From positions 148,098 to 212,097 of the forward strand of contig JACKDN010000015.1 of assembly GCA_020633465.1 (NCBI GenBank): a stretch of DNA of 64,000 bases. The letters run 5' to 3'. This document shows positions 41,668 to 57,330 of the stretch, piece after piece. The notes under the pieces are model-generated. The model saw only the letters and a program-made list of their open reading frames with translations, was not told where the DNA came from and did not search any database. Source of the stretch: Myxococcales bacterium (GTDB lineage: Bacteria > Myxococcota_A > Bradymonadia > UBA7976 > UBA1532). The position numbers were made by a program, and so were the translations under genes. Every line of letters begins with the position of its first letter. The first letter of the stretch is position 1.

Positions 41668-44600
41668 ATGGAGCCAGGCACGGTCTTCGCCGACCGGTAC
41701 CGCATCGATCAGCTGCTCGGCGAGGGCGGGGTGGGGCGCGTCTTCCGCGCGCGTGACCTGCAGGCGCGGCCCCCGGTCGACGTGGCCCTCAAGTGCCTTC
41801 GCCCGGAGTACGCGCGCGAGAAGACGGTCCGCCGCCGCTTCAAGCGCGAGGCCCGCGCGGCCCAGAGCCTCCAGCACGCCCACATCGTCGGCGTGCACGC
41901 CTACGGCGACGACGCGCAGGGCGTGCCCTACATCGCCATGGAGCTGCTCGAGGGCACGCCCATGTCGACCCTGCGCGACGACGACCGGCCGCTCGAGTGG
42001 CTCTTGGCCGTCGTCGACCAGATCCTCTCGGCCCTCGCGTACATCCACGCGCGCAACATCATCCACCGCGACGTCAAGCCCGAGAACATCCTCGTGCTCG
42101 ACGGGCCGCAGGGGCCGCAGGCCAAGCTGGTCGACTTCGGCTTCGCCCGGGTCGAGGACGACGCCGATCCGACGCTGACCCAGGCGAACCAGGACGCCTT
42201 CGGGACGCCCCAGTACATGGCGCCCGAGCAGGCGTCGGGCAAGGGCGTCATCGGTCCGCCCACCGACATCTACGCGGTGGGCGTGCTGCTCTACGAGTTC
42301 ATCGCCGGCCACCCCCCCTTCACCGGCGCGCACGGCATGGCCGTCGCGCTGAAGCACCTGATGGAGGCGGTGCCGCCGCTGCACGCGCGGCCGGGGCTGT
42401 ACGCGCCGCCGGGCCTGGTCGAGATCGTCTACCGCGCCTTGGCCAAGGCGCCGCACGAGCGCTTCGCCACCGCCGCCGACATGCGCCGCGCCCTCTTGCC
42501 CTATCGCGACGACGACGACGAGGACGTCGACGACACGGTGCAGATCGAGGACGCGGCGGCCCGCATCGCCCAGGCGGCGCGGGCGATGGGCGGGTTCGCC
42601 GAGGGCGCCGGGGCCGAGGTGGCCGCGGCCGCCGGCCGGATCGACCTGGGGCCGGAGGCCGACGCCGCGCCGCCCGCGGCGCAGCCGATCGTCGGCCGCG
42701 ACGAGGACATGCTGTGGCTGTGGCAGCGCGTCCGGGTGGTGTGCGAGGAGGGCGCCGGCCGCCTGGTGCTGCTCGGCGCGGCCCAGGGCATGGGCAAGAG
42801 CCGCGTGGTGGGCTGGCTGCGCGATCAGGTCGCCGAGGGCGGCTGGATGTTCAGCATCGGCGGCGTGCACGGGCCGGACTCGATGCGCGAGTACGGGGGC
42901 CTGCGCGGCGCCCTCGACGATCTCTTCGGCCACCTGCCCGACGAGCGGGCCGAGGCCGAGCAGGCCCTGCGCGCGATCGTGCAGCGCTGGGGAGCGGGCT
43001 CGGGCGACGCGCTGGCCGGCGAGCCGATGGACGCCGTCGGTGTGTCGGCCATCGTCTCGTACCTGCGTCCGGCGGCGCCCGGCTCGGTCCTGCACGGCGC
43101 GGTCGACGGCGAGGCCCGCGGCGACGTGCTCTACGATCGGGTCTGCGACGCCCTGCGCCTCGCGGCCCTCGAGCGGCCCATCCTGCTGACGCTGGAGGGG
43201 CTCGAGCGCGCGGGCCCCGAGACGCGCACCTTCCTGGCCCACCTGGCCGACTACCTGCGCCGGCACCCGTTCCCGATTCTGGCGGTGGTCACCTACGCCG
43301 CCGATCCGGACGGACGCCCCCAGGGCGCGGCGCGCGCGGCCGTGCAGGGCGTCCAGGCGGTCGCCGGGCCCGAGGTCGAGCACCACGCGCTGGGCCCGCT
43401 GGGCGCCGACGCCATCGCCCAGCTGCTGCGCCTGATGGCCCCGCTCGAGGACGACGTGGTGCGCGCGATCGTGCGCCGGACGGCGGGCAACCCGTTCTTC
43501 GCGACCGAGCTGCTGTTGTACCTGCGGCAGGCCGGCGAGCTGGTCGATCACGGCGAGGGCCTGCGGCTGGCCCGCGCCGCGGATCCCAACGGCTGGCCGC
43601 GCGATCTGCCGACGACCCTGCGGCTGCGCGCGCGGGGCACCTTGGCGCGGCTGGCGGATCCCGCCTTCGTGTCCGAGGTGCTGGTGCGCAGCGTCGTGCT
43701 CGGGGAGGCCTTCGACTACGCCCTGCTGATGGACTACCTCGTGCGCGTGCTGGGCGACGAGGCGCGGGTCGAGCGCGCGGTCGAGGCGTTGCTGCAGTCG
43801 CACCTGCTGCTCGAGTCGCGCAACCCCTCGGTCGACCTGCTGTACTTCGCCCACGGCGCGCTGTGGGAGGCCATGCGGGGCGAGCTGAGCGAGCACGCCG
43901 ACGTCGGCGAGCTGCACCGCCGCGCGGCCGAGGCGATGGTGGCCTACCACGCGGGCGCGACGGGGCCGGTGGCCGCCGAGATCGCCGCCCACTACCAGCG
44001 CGCGGGCGCGCCGCTGCAGGCCGCCGAGTTCTACGCCGAGGCGGCGGCGGTCGCGCGCGAGGACGGTCAGCTCGGGCGCGCCTTCGAGCTGCTCGAGGCG
44101 GGCGACGCGCTGCTCGCGCAGACGGCCGGGCCCGACGCCCAGCAGCGGCGCGCGCGCATGTGGCTCAGCCTGGCCGAGATGGAGCTGGCGCGCGACGGGT
44201 TCGCGCGGGCGCAGAGCCTGGCGGCGCGCGTGCACGCCTGGGCGCGGCGCAAGGGCCACGCCGATCTGGCCGGGCGCGCGCTGCTGATGCTGGGGGATCT
44301 GTGTCGACGCCAGGGCCAGCTGCCCGAGGCGGCGCGCGCGTACGCCCACGCCGGTCAGCTGTTCCAGGAGGCCGGCGACGCGCGCGGCGTCGCGCGCTGC
44401 TTGCTGGGGCACGCGATGGTCGAGCGCGGGCAGGGCGAGCACGACGCGGCCGCGCAGCTCTATGGTCAGGCGCGGCTGGCGATGGAGCGCATCGGCGATC
44501 GCCTGGGCACCGCGCGCGCCTGGCAGGGGCTGGGCGAGCTGGCCCTGCGGCGCGGCGACTTCTCGGGCGCCCGCCTGGGCCTCGAGCAGGCGCGGGACGC

Positions 44601-45279
44601 CTTCGTGGGCGCCAGCGATCGCGCGGGCAGCACCTTCTGCGAGTGGCTGCTGGGCGAGACGCAGCGCCTGCTGCAGGCGCCCGAGGCGGCGGCGCGCCAC
44701 TTCGAGGTCGCGCGGCGCGGCTACGCCTCGTTGGGCGATCGCGGCGGCCTGGCCCGCTGTCACCTCAGCCTCGCCCGCCTGCAGGCCGAGGCGGGCAGCT
44801 ACGAGGGCGCCCTGCAGAACTACCAGGGCGCCGCGGTGGCCTTCGACGCGCTCGGCGACGCGGAGCGCACCGCCGCCGTCCGCGCCGAGCTGGGCCTGCT
44901 GGCCCTGGCCCGGCGGCGCTTCGACGTGGCCGTCGACGCCCTGTCGCGCGCGCTCTGGGCCGCCGTCGGCGCCGGCGACGCCGCGCAGGAGGTCGTGCTG
45001 CGCGCGTCGCTGGCCTGGGCCGCGGCCGAGATCGGCGATCAGGACACCTTCGAGGATCAGCTGGCCGCGGCCCTCGAGCTCGACGCGCAGATGCCCGTGC
45101 TGGACGACGACTACGCGCACGCCCTCGAGGGCATCGCCGAGGTCGACCTGTACCTGGGCCACGCCCCGCGCTCCGCGCAGCTCTTGGCCCGCGCGCTCGA
45201 GATTCACCAGAGCCTCGGCAACGCCGACGAGGCCGCCCGGGTCGAGGACGCGCTGCGCCGCGTCACGGCGCGGAGCTAG
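41668..45279 (+). CDS. PknK-like Ser/Thr kinase fused to an NTPase and TPR array, copy A
   Basis: 1,203 residues. Kinase domain about 11-280 with GEGGVGRV, K42, HRD at D135 and DFGFA at D156, all intact. An acidic linker (DDDDEDVDD) leads to a STAND-type NTPase (about 340-640) whose P-loop GAAQGMGKS (370-378) is intact, while the Walker B place reads LLTLEGLE, without the usual Asp. TPR helices fill about 680-1,200. The architecture is that of PknK/MalT-like signal proteins: TPRs sense a ligand, the NTPase switches, the kinase reports. No membrane span. Copy B follows 4 bp later. A possible -10 box (TAACCT, 41588) lies 75 bp upstream. Confidence 0.9.
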   Translation: MEPGTVFADRYRIDQLLGEGGVGRVFRARDLQARPPVDVALKCLRPEYAREKTVRRRFKREARAAQSLQHAHIVGVHAYGDDAQGVPYIAMELLEGTPMSTLRDDDRPLEWLLAVVDQILSALAYIHARNIIHRDVKPENILVLDGPQGPQAKLVDFGFARVEDDADPTLTQANQDAFGTPQYMAPEQASGKGVIGPPTDIYAVGVLLYEFIAGHPPFTGAHGMAVALKHLMEAVPPLHARPGLYAPPGLVEIVYRALAKAPHERFATAADMRRALLPYRDDDDEDVDDTVQIEDAAARIAQAARAMGGFAEGAGAEVAAAAGRIDLGPEADAAPPAAQPIVGRDEDMLWLWQRVRVVCEEGAGRLVLLGAAQGMGKSRVVGWLRDQVAEGGWMFSIGGVHGPDSMREYGGLRGALDDLFGHLPDERAEAEQALRAIVQRWGAGSGDALAGEPMDAVGVSAIVSYLRPAAPGSVLHGAVDGEARGDVLYDRVCDALRLAALERPILLTLEGLERAGPETRTFLAHLADYLRRHPFPILAVVTYAADPDGRPQGAARAAVQGVQAVAGPEVEHHALGPLGADAIAQLLRLMAPLEDDVVRAIVRRTAGNPFFATELLLYLRQAGELVDHGEGLRLARAADPNGWPRDLPTTLRLRARGTLARLADPAFVSEVLVRSVVLGEAFDYALLMDYLVRVLGDEARVERAVEALLQSHLLLESRNPSVDLLYFAHGALWEAMRGELSEHADVGELHRRAAEAMVAYHAGATGPVAAEIAAHYQRAGAPLQAAEFYAEAAAVAREDGQLGRAFELLEAGDALLAQTAGPDAQQRRARMWLSLAEMELARDGFARAQSLAARVHAWARRKGHADLAGRALLMLGDLCRRQGQLPEAARAYAHAGQLFQEAGDARGVARCLLGHAMVERGQGEHDAAAQLYGQARLAMERIGDRLGTARAWQGLGELALRRGDFSGARLGLEQARDAFVGASDRAGSTFCEWLLGETQRLLQAPEAAARHFEVARRGYASLGDRGGLARCHLSLARLQAEAGSYEGALQNYQGAAVAFDALGDAERTAAVRAELGLLALARRRFDVAVDALSRALWAAVGAGDAAQEVVLRASLAWAAAEIGDQDTFEDQLAAALELDAQMPVLDDDYAHALEGIAEVDLYLGHAPRSAQLLARALEIHQSLGNADEAARVEDALRRVTARS

Positions 45280-45283
45280 GCGG

Positions 45284-48200
45284 GTGCAGGGCGAGATCCT
45301 CGCCAACCGGTACCGCCTGCTCGACGAGCTGGGGCGCGGCGGCATGGGCACGGTGTGGCGCGCCGAGGATCTGCTGACCCGCCGCGACGTCGCGCTCAAG
45401 CGCCTGCGCGCCGAGTTCGTGCAGGACGCCCGGCTGCGCCGGCGGCTGCGCCGCGAGGCCCGCGCGGTGGCGCGGCTCGAGCACCCCAACATCGTGCGCC
45501 TGTACGACATGGGCGAGGACGACGCGGGCGCCCCGTTCCTGGCGATGGAGATGGTGCGCGGGCGCCCCCTGCGCGCCGTCGGGCTCGAGACCTTCGAGTG
45601 GCCGCGCCTGGCGGCCTACGTCGACCAGATCCTGGGCGCCTTGGCCTTCGCCCACGCGCGCGGCGTGGTGCACCGCGATCTGAAGCCCGAGAACGTCGTG
45701 GTGACCACGGGCCCGCAGGGCGAGGCGATCGTCAAGCTGCTCGACTTCGGCTTCGCCCGGGTGGAGGACGACAGCGACGATCAGCTGACCGCGGTCAGCA
45801 AGGACGTCTTCGGCACGCCCACGTACATGGCGCCCGAGCAGGCCACGGGCGATCACGAGGTGGGGCCCACCACCGACCTGTACAGCCTGGGCGTCATCGT
45901 GTGGGAGCTGGTGACCGGCGCGCCGCCCTTCACCGGCAGCTCGGGCACGGCCATCGTGGTGCAGCACGTCACCAGCCCGCCGCCGCCCCTCGTCGCGCGG
46001 GCCGGCCTGGAGCTGCCCGCCGGGCTCGAGGACGTGCTGCGGCGCGCCCTCGAGAAGGAGCCCTCGCAGCGCTTCGACAACGCCGGCGACATGCGGCGCG
46101 CGCTGGCGGCGCTCGACGACGACGATCACTCGATGACGCTGGTCAACGCCCAGCCGCTGGCCAACGTCACGACGGGCGAGCGCTCGGTCATCCTCGAGCC
46201 GGATCCCGCCGACGAAACCGGCACGATGACCGTCGCGCGCACGCTGGCCCGCGACGAGGGGCCGCTGGTCGGCCGCGATCCCTTGCAGCGGTGGGTCTGG
46301 GACGGCGTCGTGCGCGTCTGCGAGGACGGGACGCCGCGCGCCCTGCTGCTCGAGGGCCCGAGCGGCGTCGGGCGCACCCGGCTGCTGGCCTGGCTGCGGC
46401 AGACGCTGGCCGAGGGGGGCTGGATGACGGTCGCCGGGGGGCGCTGCCGCCCAGGCGACGCCGCCGGCGCGCTGGCCGCGGCGTTGCGGGCGGCGTTGGC
46501 CCTCGAGGGCGTCCGCAGCGACGATCGTCCGGACGCGGTGCGGGCCGCGCTGGCCCAGCTGGGCGACGATGGGCGCGTGGACGGCGATGCGCTGACCGCC
46601 TTCCTGTGGCCCGCGGTGACCGGCCCGGGCCCCGTCGGGCGCGCCCTGCGGGTGGTCGAGCAGGTGGTGCGCCTGGTGGCCGCGCGGCGCCCGCTGCTGT
46701 TGACCCTGGACGATCTGCACCGCGCCGACGGCGCGCAGCTGGCCGTGCTCGAGCACCTGCTGCTGCACCTCGCGTCGCGCCCGGCGCCGGTGCTGGTGGT
46801 GGCCACGCGCCGGGTGGACGCCACCAGCCTGCTGCCCTCGACCACCTCGTCCGATCCGGTCAGCGGCCTGCTGACCCGACGGCCCGATCTGTTCGAGCTG
46901 CGCGAGGTGACGCGCCTGGACGACCTGAGCATGGCCCAGCTGGTCCAGGAGCGCCTGCCGCTGCCGCCCGAGGACGTCGAGCACCTGGTGCGCGCCGGCC
47001 GCGGCAACCCGCTCTACGTCGTCCAGGCGCTGGCCTGGCTGGTCGACCAGCGGGCGGTGCGCGCGGCGGGCGAGGGCTACACGCTGGGCCCCGACGTCCA
47101 CGCGCTGCCGAGCACCCTGGTCGAGCTGATGCGGGCCCGGCTGCGGGTGGCGCTGGCCGATCACGGCGACGATCTGCGCGCCCTCGTCGAGTGGCTGGCG
47201 CTGCTGGGCGACACGTTCCCCTTCGGCCTGGTCGAGGCCTTGGGGCGCCGCGCCGGCGTCGACGTCGTGCGCCTCGAGACGGGGCTCGATCAGCTGGTGC
47301 GCGCCGGCGTCCTCGTGGACGAGGCCGGCGACGCCTTCTCGTTCGCCAACCACCTGACCCGCGAGGCGGTGCTGGAGGATCTCGTCGGGCGCTCGGACGC
47401 GGCCGGCCTGCACCGGCGGGTGGCCGAGACGAAGGCCGAGTGGTTCGAGGGCGCGCCCGGCCCCGCGGCCGCCGACGTCGCGGGGCATTACGCCAGCGCC
47501 GGCGATCCCGAGAAGGCGCTGTCCTACCTGCTGGTGGCCGCCGAGCACGCGCGCGAGACCTTTCAGTTCGCCAGCGCCGGCGCCTGGTACGCGGCGGCGG
47601 AGCGCCTCGCTGGCGCGCTGCCCCGGGGGGGGACGTCCGACGCGGCGCGGGCGGACATCCTGCTCGGCGTCGCCGAGATCGCGCTGGCGCTGCGCGATCC
47701 CCAGCGCGCCGGGCGCCAGGCCGCCAAGCTGCTGCGCTGGGCCCAGCAGGTCGAGGACGGGCCGCGCACGGCCGCCGCCCTGCGCGTGCTGGGCGAGGCG
47801 CAGGTGGCGTTGGGGCGGGGCAACGAAGCGGACGCGGCGCTGGCCGAGGCGGCGCGGCTGCTGCAACTCGAGGGCGACGCGCGCGGGGCCGCCCGGGCGG
47901 GCCTGGCCCGGGGGCGCGGCGCTGCAGCGGGGGCGCTGGCGGCCTCGCGGGATCACTTCCGGGCGGCCTGGGCCCGGTTCGCCGAGGCGCAGGACGTGCG
48001 CGGCGAGGCGGCGTGCCGGCGCGCCCTGGGCGAGCTGGCGGTGCGCGCCGGCGATCGCCCGACCGCCCTCGAGCAGCTGACCGAGGCGGTGCGCCTGGCC
48101 GAGCGGGCGGGGGACGCCCTGCTCCTGGCGCAGGCCAGCTGGCGTCTGGCCGAGCTGCTGCGGCAGGGGGGGCAGGTCGAGGCCGCGGCGGCGCGCTACG

Positions 48201-48766
48201 CGGTGGCCGCCGACGCCTACGGGGCGGCCGGCAACGAGGAGGGCGTCGGGCGCAGCCTGCGCGGCCTGGGGGACGCCCAGCGCGCTCTCGGGCATCCCGA
48301 GTCGCGGCGGACCTATCAGCAGGCCATCGAGGCCTTTCGGCGCCTGGGTGACAGCTTCCAGCTGGCCATCTGCTTCACCCAGGTCGGGCGGCTGGCGACG
48401 GACGCGGGCGACCTGGTGAGCGCCGAGGCCAGCTTCGAGCGGGCGCTGGCCTGCCTCGAGGCCTTCGACGATCCGGTGCGGGTGGGGGTGCTGCACGCCT
48501 TCCTGGCGCGCATCGCGCACCGGCGCGGCGACCGGTCGGCGCGCGACGAGCGCCTGCGCGCGGCGCTCCAGGTCGATCGCGCGCGCCCGCTGGTGGTCAA
48601 CGAGTGGCCGCGGGTGCTCGAGGAGCTGGCGGCGGGCCTGCGCGCCGAGGCGCGGCCGCAGGACGCCGGGCGGCTGCTGCGGCGCGCCATCGAGGTGTGG
48701 ACCGCGCTGCGCCGCCCCGAGGACGCCGCGCGCTGTCGCACGACGCTGTCAGAACTGACTGCGTAG
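45284..48766 (+). CDS. PknK-like Ser/Thr kinase fused to an NTPase and TPR array, copy B
   Basis: 1,160 residues from GTG 45284. Kinase domain about 10-275 with GRGGMGTV, K39, HRD at D132 and DFGFA at D154. The NTPase module has a changed P-loop, GPSGVGRT (358-365), where the invariant Lys is Arg 364, but a canonical Walker B LLLTLDDLHRAD. This is the reverse of copy A. About 500 residues of TPR-like helices follow. It is a tandem paralog of copy A; kinase and NTPase parts align well and the TPR parts are more diverged, so they probably sense different things. The two could form a hetero-oligomer sharing one working NTPase site, which is inference. The 3' end overlaps the convergent outer-membrane protein gene by 18 bp. 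Confidence 0.9.
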   Translation: MQGEILANRYRLLDELGRGGMGTVWRAEDLLTRRDVALKRLRAEFVQDARLRRRLRREARAVARLEHPNIVRLYDMGEDDAGAPFLAMEMVRGRPLRAVGLETFEWPRLAAYVDQILGALAFAHARGVVHRDLKPENVVVTTGPQGEAIVKLLDFGFARVEDDSDDQLTAVSKDVFGTPTYMAPEQATGDHEVGPTTDLYSLGVIVWELVTGAPPFTGSSGTAIVVQHVTSPPPPLVARAGLELPAGLEDVLRRALEKEPSQRFDNAGDMRRALAALDDDDHSMTLVNAQPLANVTTGERSVILEPDPADETGTMTVARTLARDEGPLVGRDPLQRWVWDGVVRVCEDGTPRALLLEGPSGVGRTRLLAWLRQTLAEGGWMTVAGGRCRPGDAAGALAAALRAALALEGVRSDDRPDAVRAALAQLGDDGRVDGDALTAFLWPAVTGPGPVGRALRVVEQVVRLVAARRPLLLTLDDLHRADGAQLAVLEHLLLHLASRPAPVLVVATRRVDATSLLPSTTSSDPVSGLLTRRPDLFELREVTRLDDLSMAQLVQERLPLPPEDVEHLVRAGRGNPLYVVQALAWLVDQRAVRAAGEGYTLGPDVHALPSTLVELMRARLRVALADHGDDLRALVEWLALLGDTFPFGLVEALGRRAGVDVVRLETGLDQLVRAGVLVDEAGDAFSFANHLTREAVLEDLVGRSDAAGLHRRVAETKAEWFEGAPGPAAADVAGHYASAGDPEKALSYLLVAAEHARETFQFASAGAWYAAAERLAGALPRGGTSDAARADILLGVAEIALALRDPQRAGRQAAKLLRWAQQVEDGPRTAAALRVLGEAQVALGRGNEADAALAEAARLLQLEGDARGAARAGLARGRGAAAGALAASRDHFRAAWARFAEAQDVRGEAACRRALGELAVRAGDRPTALEQLTEAVRLAERAGDALLLAQASWRLAELLRQGGQVEAAAARYAVAADAYGAAGNEEGVGRSLRGLGDAQRALGHPESRRTYQQAIEAFRRLGDSFQLAICFTQVGRLATDAGDLVSAEASFERALACLEAFDDPVRVGVLHAFLARIAHRRGDRSARDERLRAALQVDRARPLVVNEWPRVLEELAAGLRAEARPQDAGRLLRRAIEVWTALRRPEDAARCRTTLSELTA

Positions 48767-49339
48767 ACCGATGTTCAGCGGGATGGTCGAGTAGGTGAGG
48801 GTGAGATCCTCGCCGTAGCTCTGCGCGTACTGGTAGCCCAGGTTCGCGAAGGCGGCGACGCTGTCGTTGAACACGTACGAGCCGCCGAAGCCGAAGCGCA
48901 GGCCCCAGCCGATGCGGGTGCCGCCGCCGGCGGCCTCGGGCACGTCGTCCTGCTCGAGCCAGATCGAGGGGCCGATGGCCAGGAAGCCGTCGAAGGTGAC
49001 GTTCTTGACGATCGGGAAGCTCATCCGCGTGCGCAGGGCCGGGTTGAGGATCAGCCGGCGGTCCTGGGCGTCGCCCTTGGCGTCCTCGCCGCCGGCCCAC
49101 AGGAAGCCGAACTCACCGCCGATGCCGAAGGCCTTGGCCAGCATGTAGTCCACCTGCGGGGTGATGCCGAAGGTGGTGGTCAGATCGCCGTCGCCGCTGG
49201 GGCCGTCGTCGAACTCGGCCTCGCCGGTGCCGGCGAAGCCGACGTTGAAGCCGAGGCCGCCCACGATCTGGGCGCTGGCGGGGGTCGCCGCGAGGGCGGC
49301 GGCGAGCAGGACGAGCAGCGAAAACGCGGAGCGCTTCAT
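48749..49339 (-). CDS. Outer-membrane beta-barrel protein
   Basis: 196 residues from ATG 49339 (MKRSAFSLLVLLAAALAATPASA signal peptide; an upstream in-frame start would spoil it). Alternating hydrophobic strands and a C-terminal RSQF, whose last Phe is the BAM recognition residue, indicate a small eight-strand barrel of the OmpW/opacity type. Role unknown. It converges on giant kinase B and diverges from clpB. Confidence 0.82.
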   Translation of the reverse strand: MKRSAFSLLVLLAAALAATPASAQIVGGLGFNVGFAGTGEAEFDDGPSGDGDLTTTFGITPQVDYMLAKAFGIGGEFGFLWAGGEDAKGDAQDRRLILNPALRTRMSFPIVKNVTFDGFLAIGPSIWLEQDDVPEAAGGGTRIGWGLRFGFGGSYVFNDSVAAFANLGYQYAQSYGEDLTLTYSTIPLNIGLRSQF

Positions 49340-49550
49340 CGGGCACCTCACTGTCGATCGTTCACCGGGCGTTCTATCAGGCACGGGGCCTCTGCGGGAA
49401 GTCGGGGGTTTGCGTCGCCGCCACCGTGCTTACGGTTGTCCCCGTCGGTCTGCCGGCGGCCAGGGACGGCGGAGCGTCGGCACCCTTCACTTCGGTGCAC
49501 CTCAAAAACAAGAGACACACGGCGCACCGCCAGCGAAAGAGGAGAGCCCC

Positions 49551-52148
<2,598 letters not shown>

Positions 52149-52165
52149 CGCGCTCAGCCCGCCGC

Positions 52166-52192
52166 GGGCCCGGTCAGGGGTAGGCCGGGCCC
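52166..52192. terminator. Hairpin between clpB and the convergent small lipoprotein
   Basis: GGGCCCGG (52166-52173) pairs perfectly with CCGGGCCC (52185-52192) over an 11-nt loop, 18 bp after the clpB stop. It also covers the last codons of the convergent small gene, so it may end transcripts from both directions. Confidence 0.5.
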
Positions 52193-52446
52193 GCCACCCC
52201 ACACTCCTTGCGACAGTCGGCCTCGATCGCCTCGATGGCGCGCGCCTCCATCTGGCGCGACGCGACGCAGCGCTGCACGCAGGTGTCGGCGCCGCCGGCG
52301 TCGGGCAGCGTGGCCTTCGGTGTCGGCGCGGCGCGGGGCGCGGGGGTCGGCCGGGTCTGGGGGGCGGCGTCGCCCGGGCCCTTCGGGGCGCAGGCGGTGG
52401 TCAGCAGCAGGGCGGGGAGGGCGGCGGCGGCGAGGTGGCGGCGGAT
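52174..52446 (-). CDS. Small Cys-paired lipoprotein with an unusual start
   Basis: 90 residues. The frame reads (I)RRHLAAAALPALLLTTAC with a good lipobox, a Pro/Ala/Thr spacer, then TCVQRCVASRQMEARA and EADCRKEC: two C-x3-C pairs on helices, like a small helical hairpin (CHCH-type spacing). No ATG, GTG or TTG stands before the signal peptide; the first possible codon is ATC 52446-52444, a very rare start. An ATG-to-ATC sequence error is an alternative. The upstream lipoprotein ends 28 bp before. The composition and lipobox make a real gene likely. Confidence 0.55.
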   Translation of the reverse strand: MRRHLAAAALPALLLTTACAPKGPGDAAPQTRPTPAPRAAPTPKATLPDAGGADTCVQRCVASRQMEARAIEAIEADCRKECGVAGPAYP

Positions 52447-52474
52447 GGTCGCTCCAGGCGGGGTCGGGCGCCTC

Positions 52475-53308
52475 TCAGCGGGCGTCGGCGCGGAAGTCGG
52501 TGGGCCCCTCGGTGAAGCCCGGGCGCGCCGGCTCGAAGGCCTCGTAGGTGGGGGCCGGCAGGCCCAGCGGCTCGGCCAGCATCACCCGCAGCCACGCGCG
52601 GATGTCCCAGGTCACGACCAGCTCGCGATCGCCGTCGGTCACCTCGACCGTGCCCGCGTAGAACTCGAAGCTGCGCCGCAGGGCCACGTCGACGGGCTGC
52701 CCCTCGGGCAGCAGCTCGCCGGGGCGCAGGCCGGCCGGATCGTCGTCCGGCTTCTGCCGCGCGGGGCTGGGGGCGGGCTCGGCCGGGCTGGGCGCGGGCT
52801 CGTCGGCCTCGTCGGCGGGGCTGGGGGCGGGCTCGGCCGGGCTGGGCGCGGGCTCGTCCGCCTTGTTGCGCGCGATCGCCTCGGCGTCGAGCACCGTGCC
52901 CTGCACCTCGACCGAGGCGGTCTCGGCGTCGGGGGCGTACAGGCGCAGCAGGATGCGGTAGCGGCCCGGCGCGTCCAGGTGCAGGTCGCGCTGCAGCGTC
53001 GCGGTGTCGGCCACGCCGTCTTCGAAGTCGAAGCGGATGTCGACCGCGTCGCCGACGCCGGCGCCGACCTCTTCGGGCAGCAGGAAGACCTCGGCCGTGA
53101 AGGCGAGGCGGGTGACGCGGAGGGCGTCGAAGACGTCGCCGAGGCCGATGAGCTCGACCCGCGGGGTCAGCACCAGCTTCGACTCGGCGGCCGAGGCGGG
53201 GCCGTCGACGGGGGCGGCGCTGCCGGCGCGGCCGCTGATCGCGGCGTCCTCGTCCCCACAGCCGGCGAGGGCCAGCAGCGCGCTCAGGATCCAGACTGCT
53301 CGTTTCAT
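52475..53308 (-). CDS. Lipoprotein with a duplicated Pro-Ala-Ser-Glu linker
   Basis: 277 residues from ATG 53308 (MKRAVWILSALLALAGC lipobox). An N-terminal beta-domain of about 120 residues (RVTRLAFTAEVFLLPEE) is joined by a DEPAPSPAEPAPSPA linker, present twice, to a second beta-domain ending in WDIRAWLRVMLAEP. It looks like a periplasmic or surface protein, family unknown. The linker DNA is a 44-bp exact repeat. It lies 52 bp downstream of the large sigma-54 activator on the same strand. Confidence 0.78.
   Translation of the reverse strand: MKRAVWILSALLALAGCGDEDAAISGRAGSAAPVDGPASAAESKLVLTPRVELIGLGDVFDALRVTRLAFTAEVFLLPEEVGAGVGDAVDIRFDFEDGVADTATLQRDLHLDAPGRYRILLRLYAPDAETASVEVQGTVLDAEAIARNKADEPAPSPAEPAPSPADEADEPAPSPAEPAPSPARQKPDDDPAGLRPGELLPEGQPVDVALRRSFEFYAGTVEVTDGDRELVVTWDIRAWLRVMLAEPLGLPAPTYEAFEPARPGFTEGPTDFRADAR
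52761..52858. repeat. Two exact 44-bp direct repeats coding a Pro-rich linker
   Basis: Copies at 52761-52804 and 52815-52858, period 54 bp, in frame, coding DEPAPSPAEPAPSPA twice. The number of copies could change by slippage without frame loss. Confidence 0.85.
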
Positions 53309-53360
53309 GGCCGCTCTCACCGCGTCGTCGTTGCGTGCCGGCCGGGCCGCCGAGGCGGAC

Positions 53361-57236
<3,876 letters not shown>

Positions 57237-57254
57237 GGACGCCGGATCGCTCGA

Positions 57255-57311
57255 GTGCTACCTGTCGGGTGACGCGCGGGGCGACGCCGTCGCGCGGTCA
57301 TGTGCTACCTG
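57255..57311. repeat. 10-bp direct repeat in the divergent region of the sigma-54 activator
   Basis: GTGCTACCTG occurs at 57255-57264 and 57302-57311, 47 bp apart, in the 94-bp region between two divergent genes. It could be an operator bound by a regulator such as the activator itself. Confidence 0.4.
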
Positions 57312-57330
57312 AACCTCGGGGTCGCCGCAA

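Noticed and set aside
49340..49550. A heat-shock sigma-32 promoter before clpB
   Set aside because: No CTTGAA/CCCCAT pair with the right spacing. Only a weak TTGCGT-N15-TACGGT is present.
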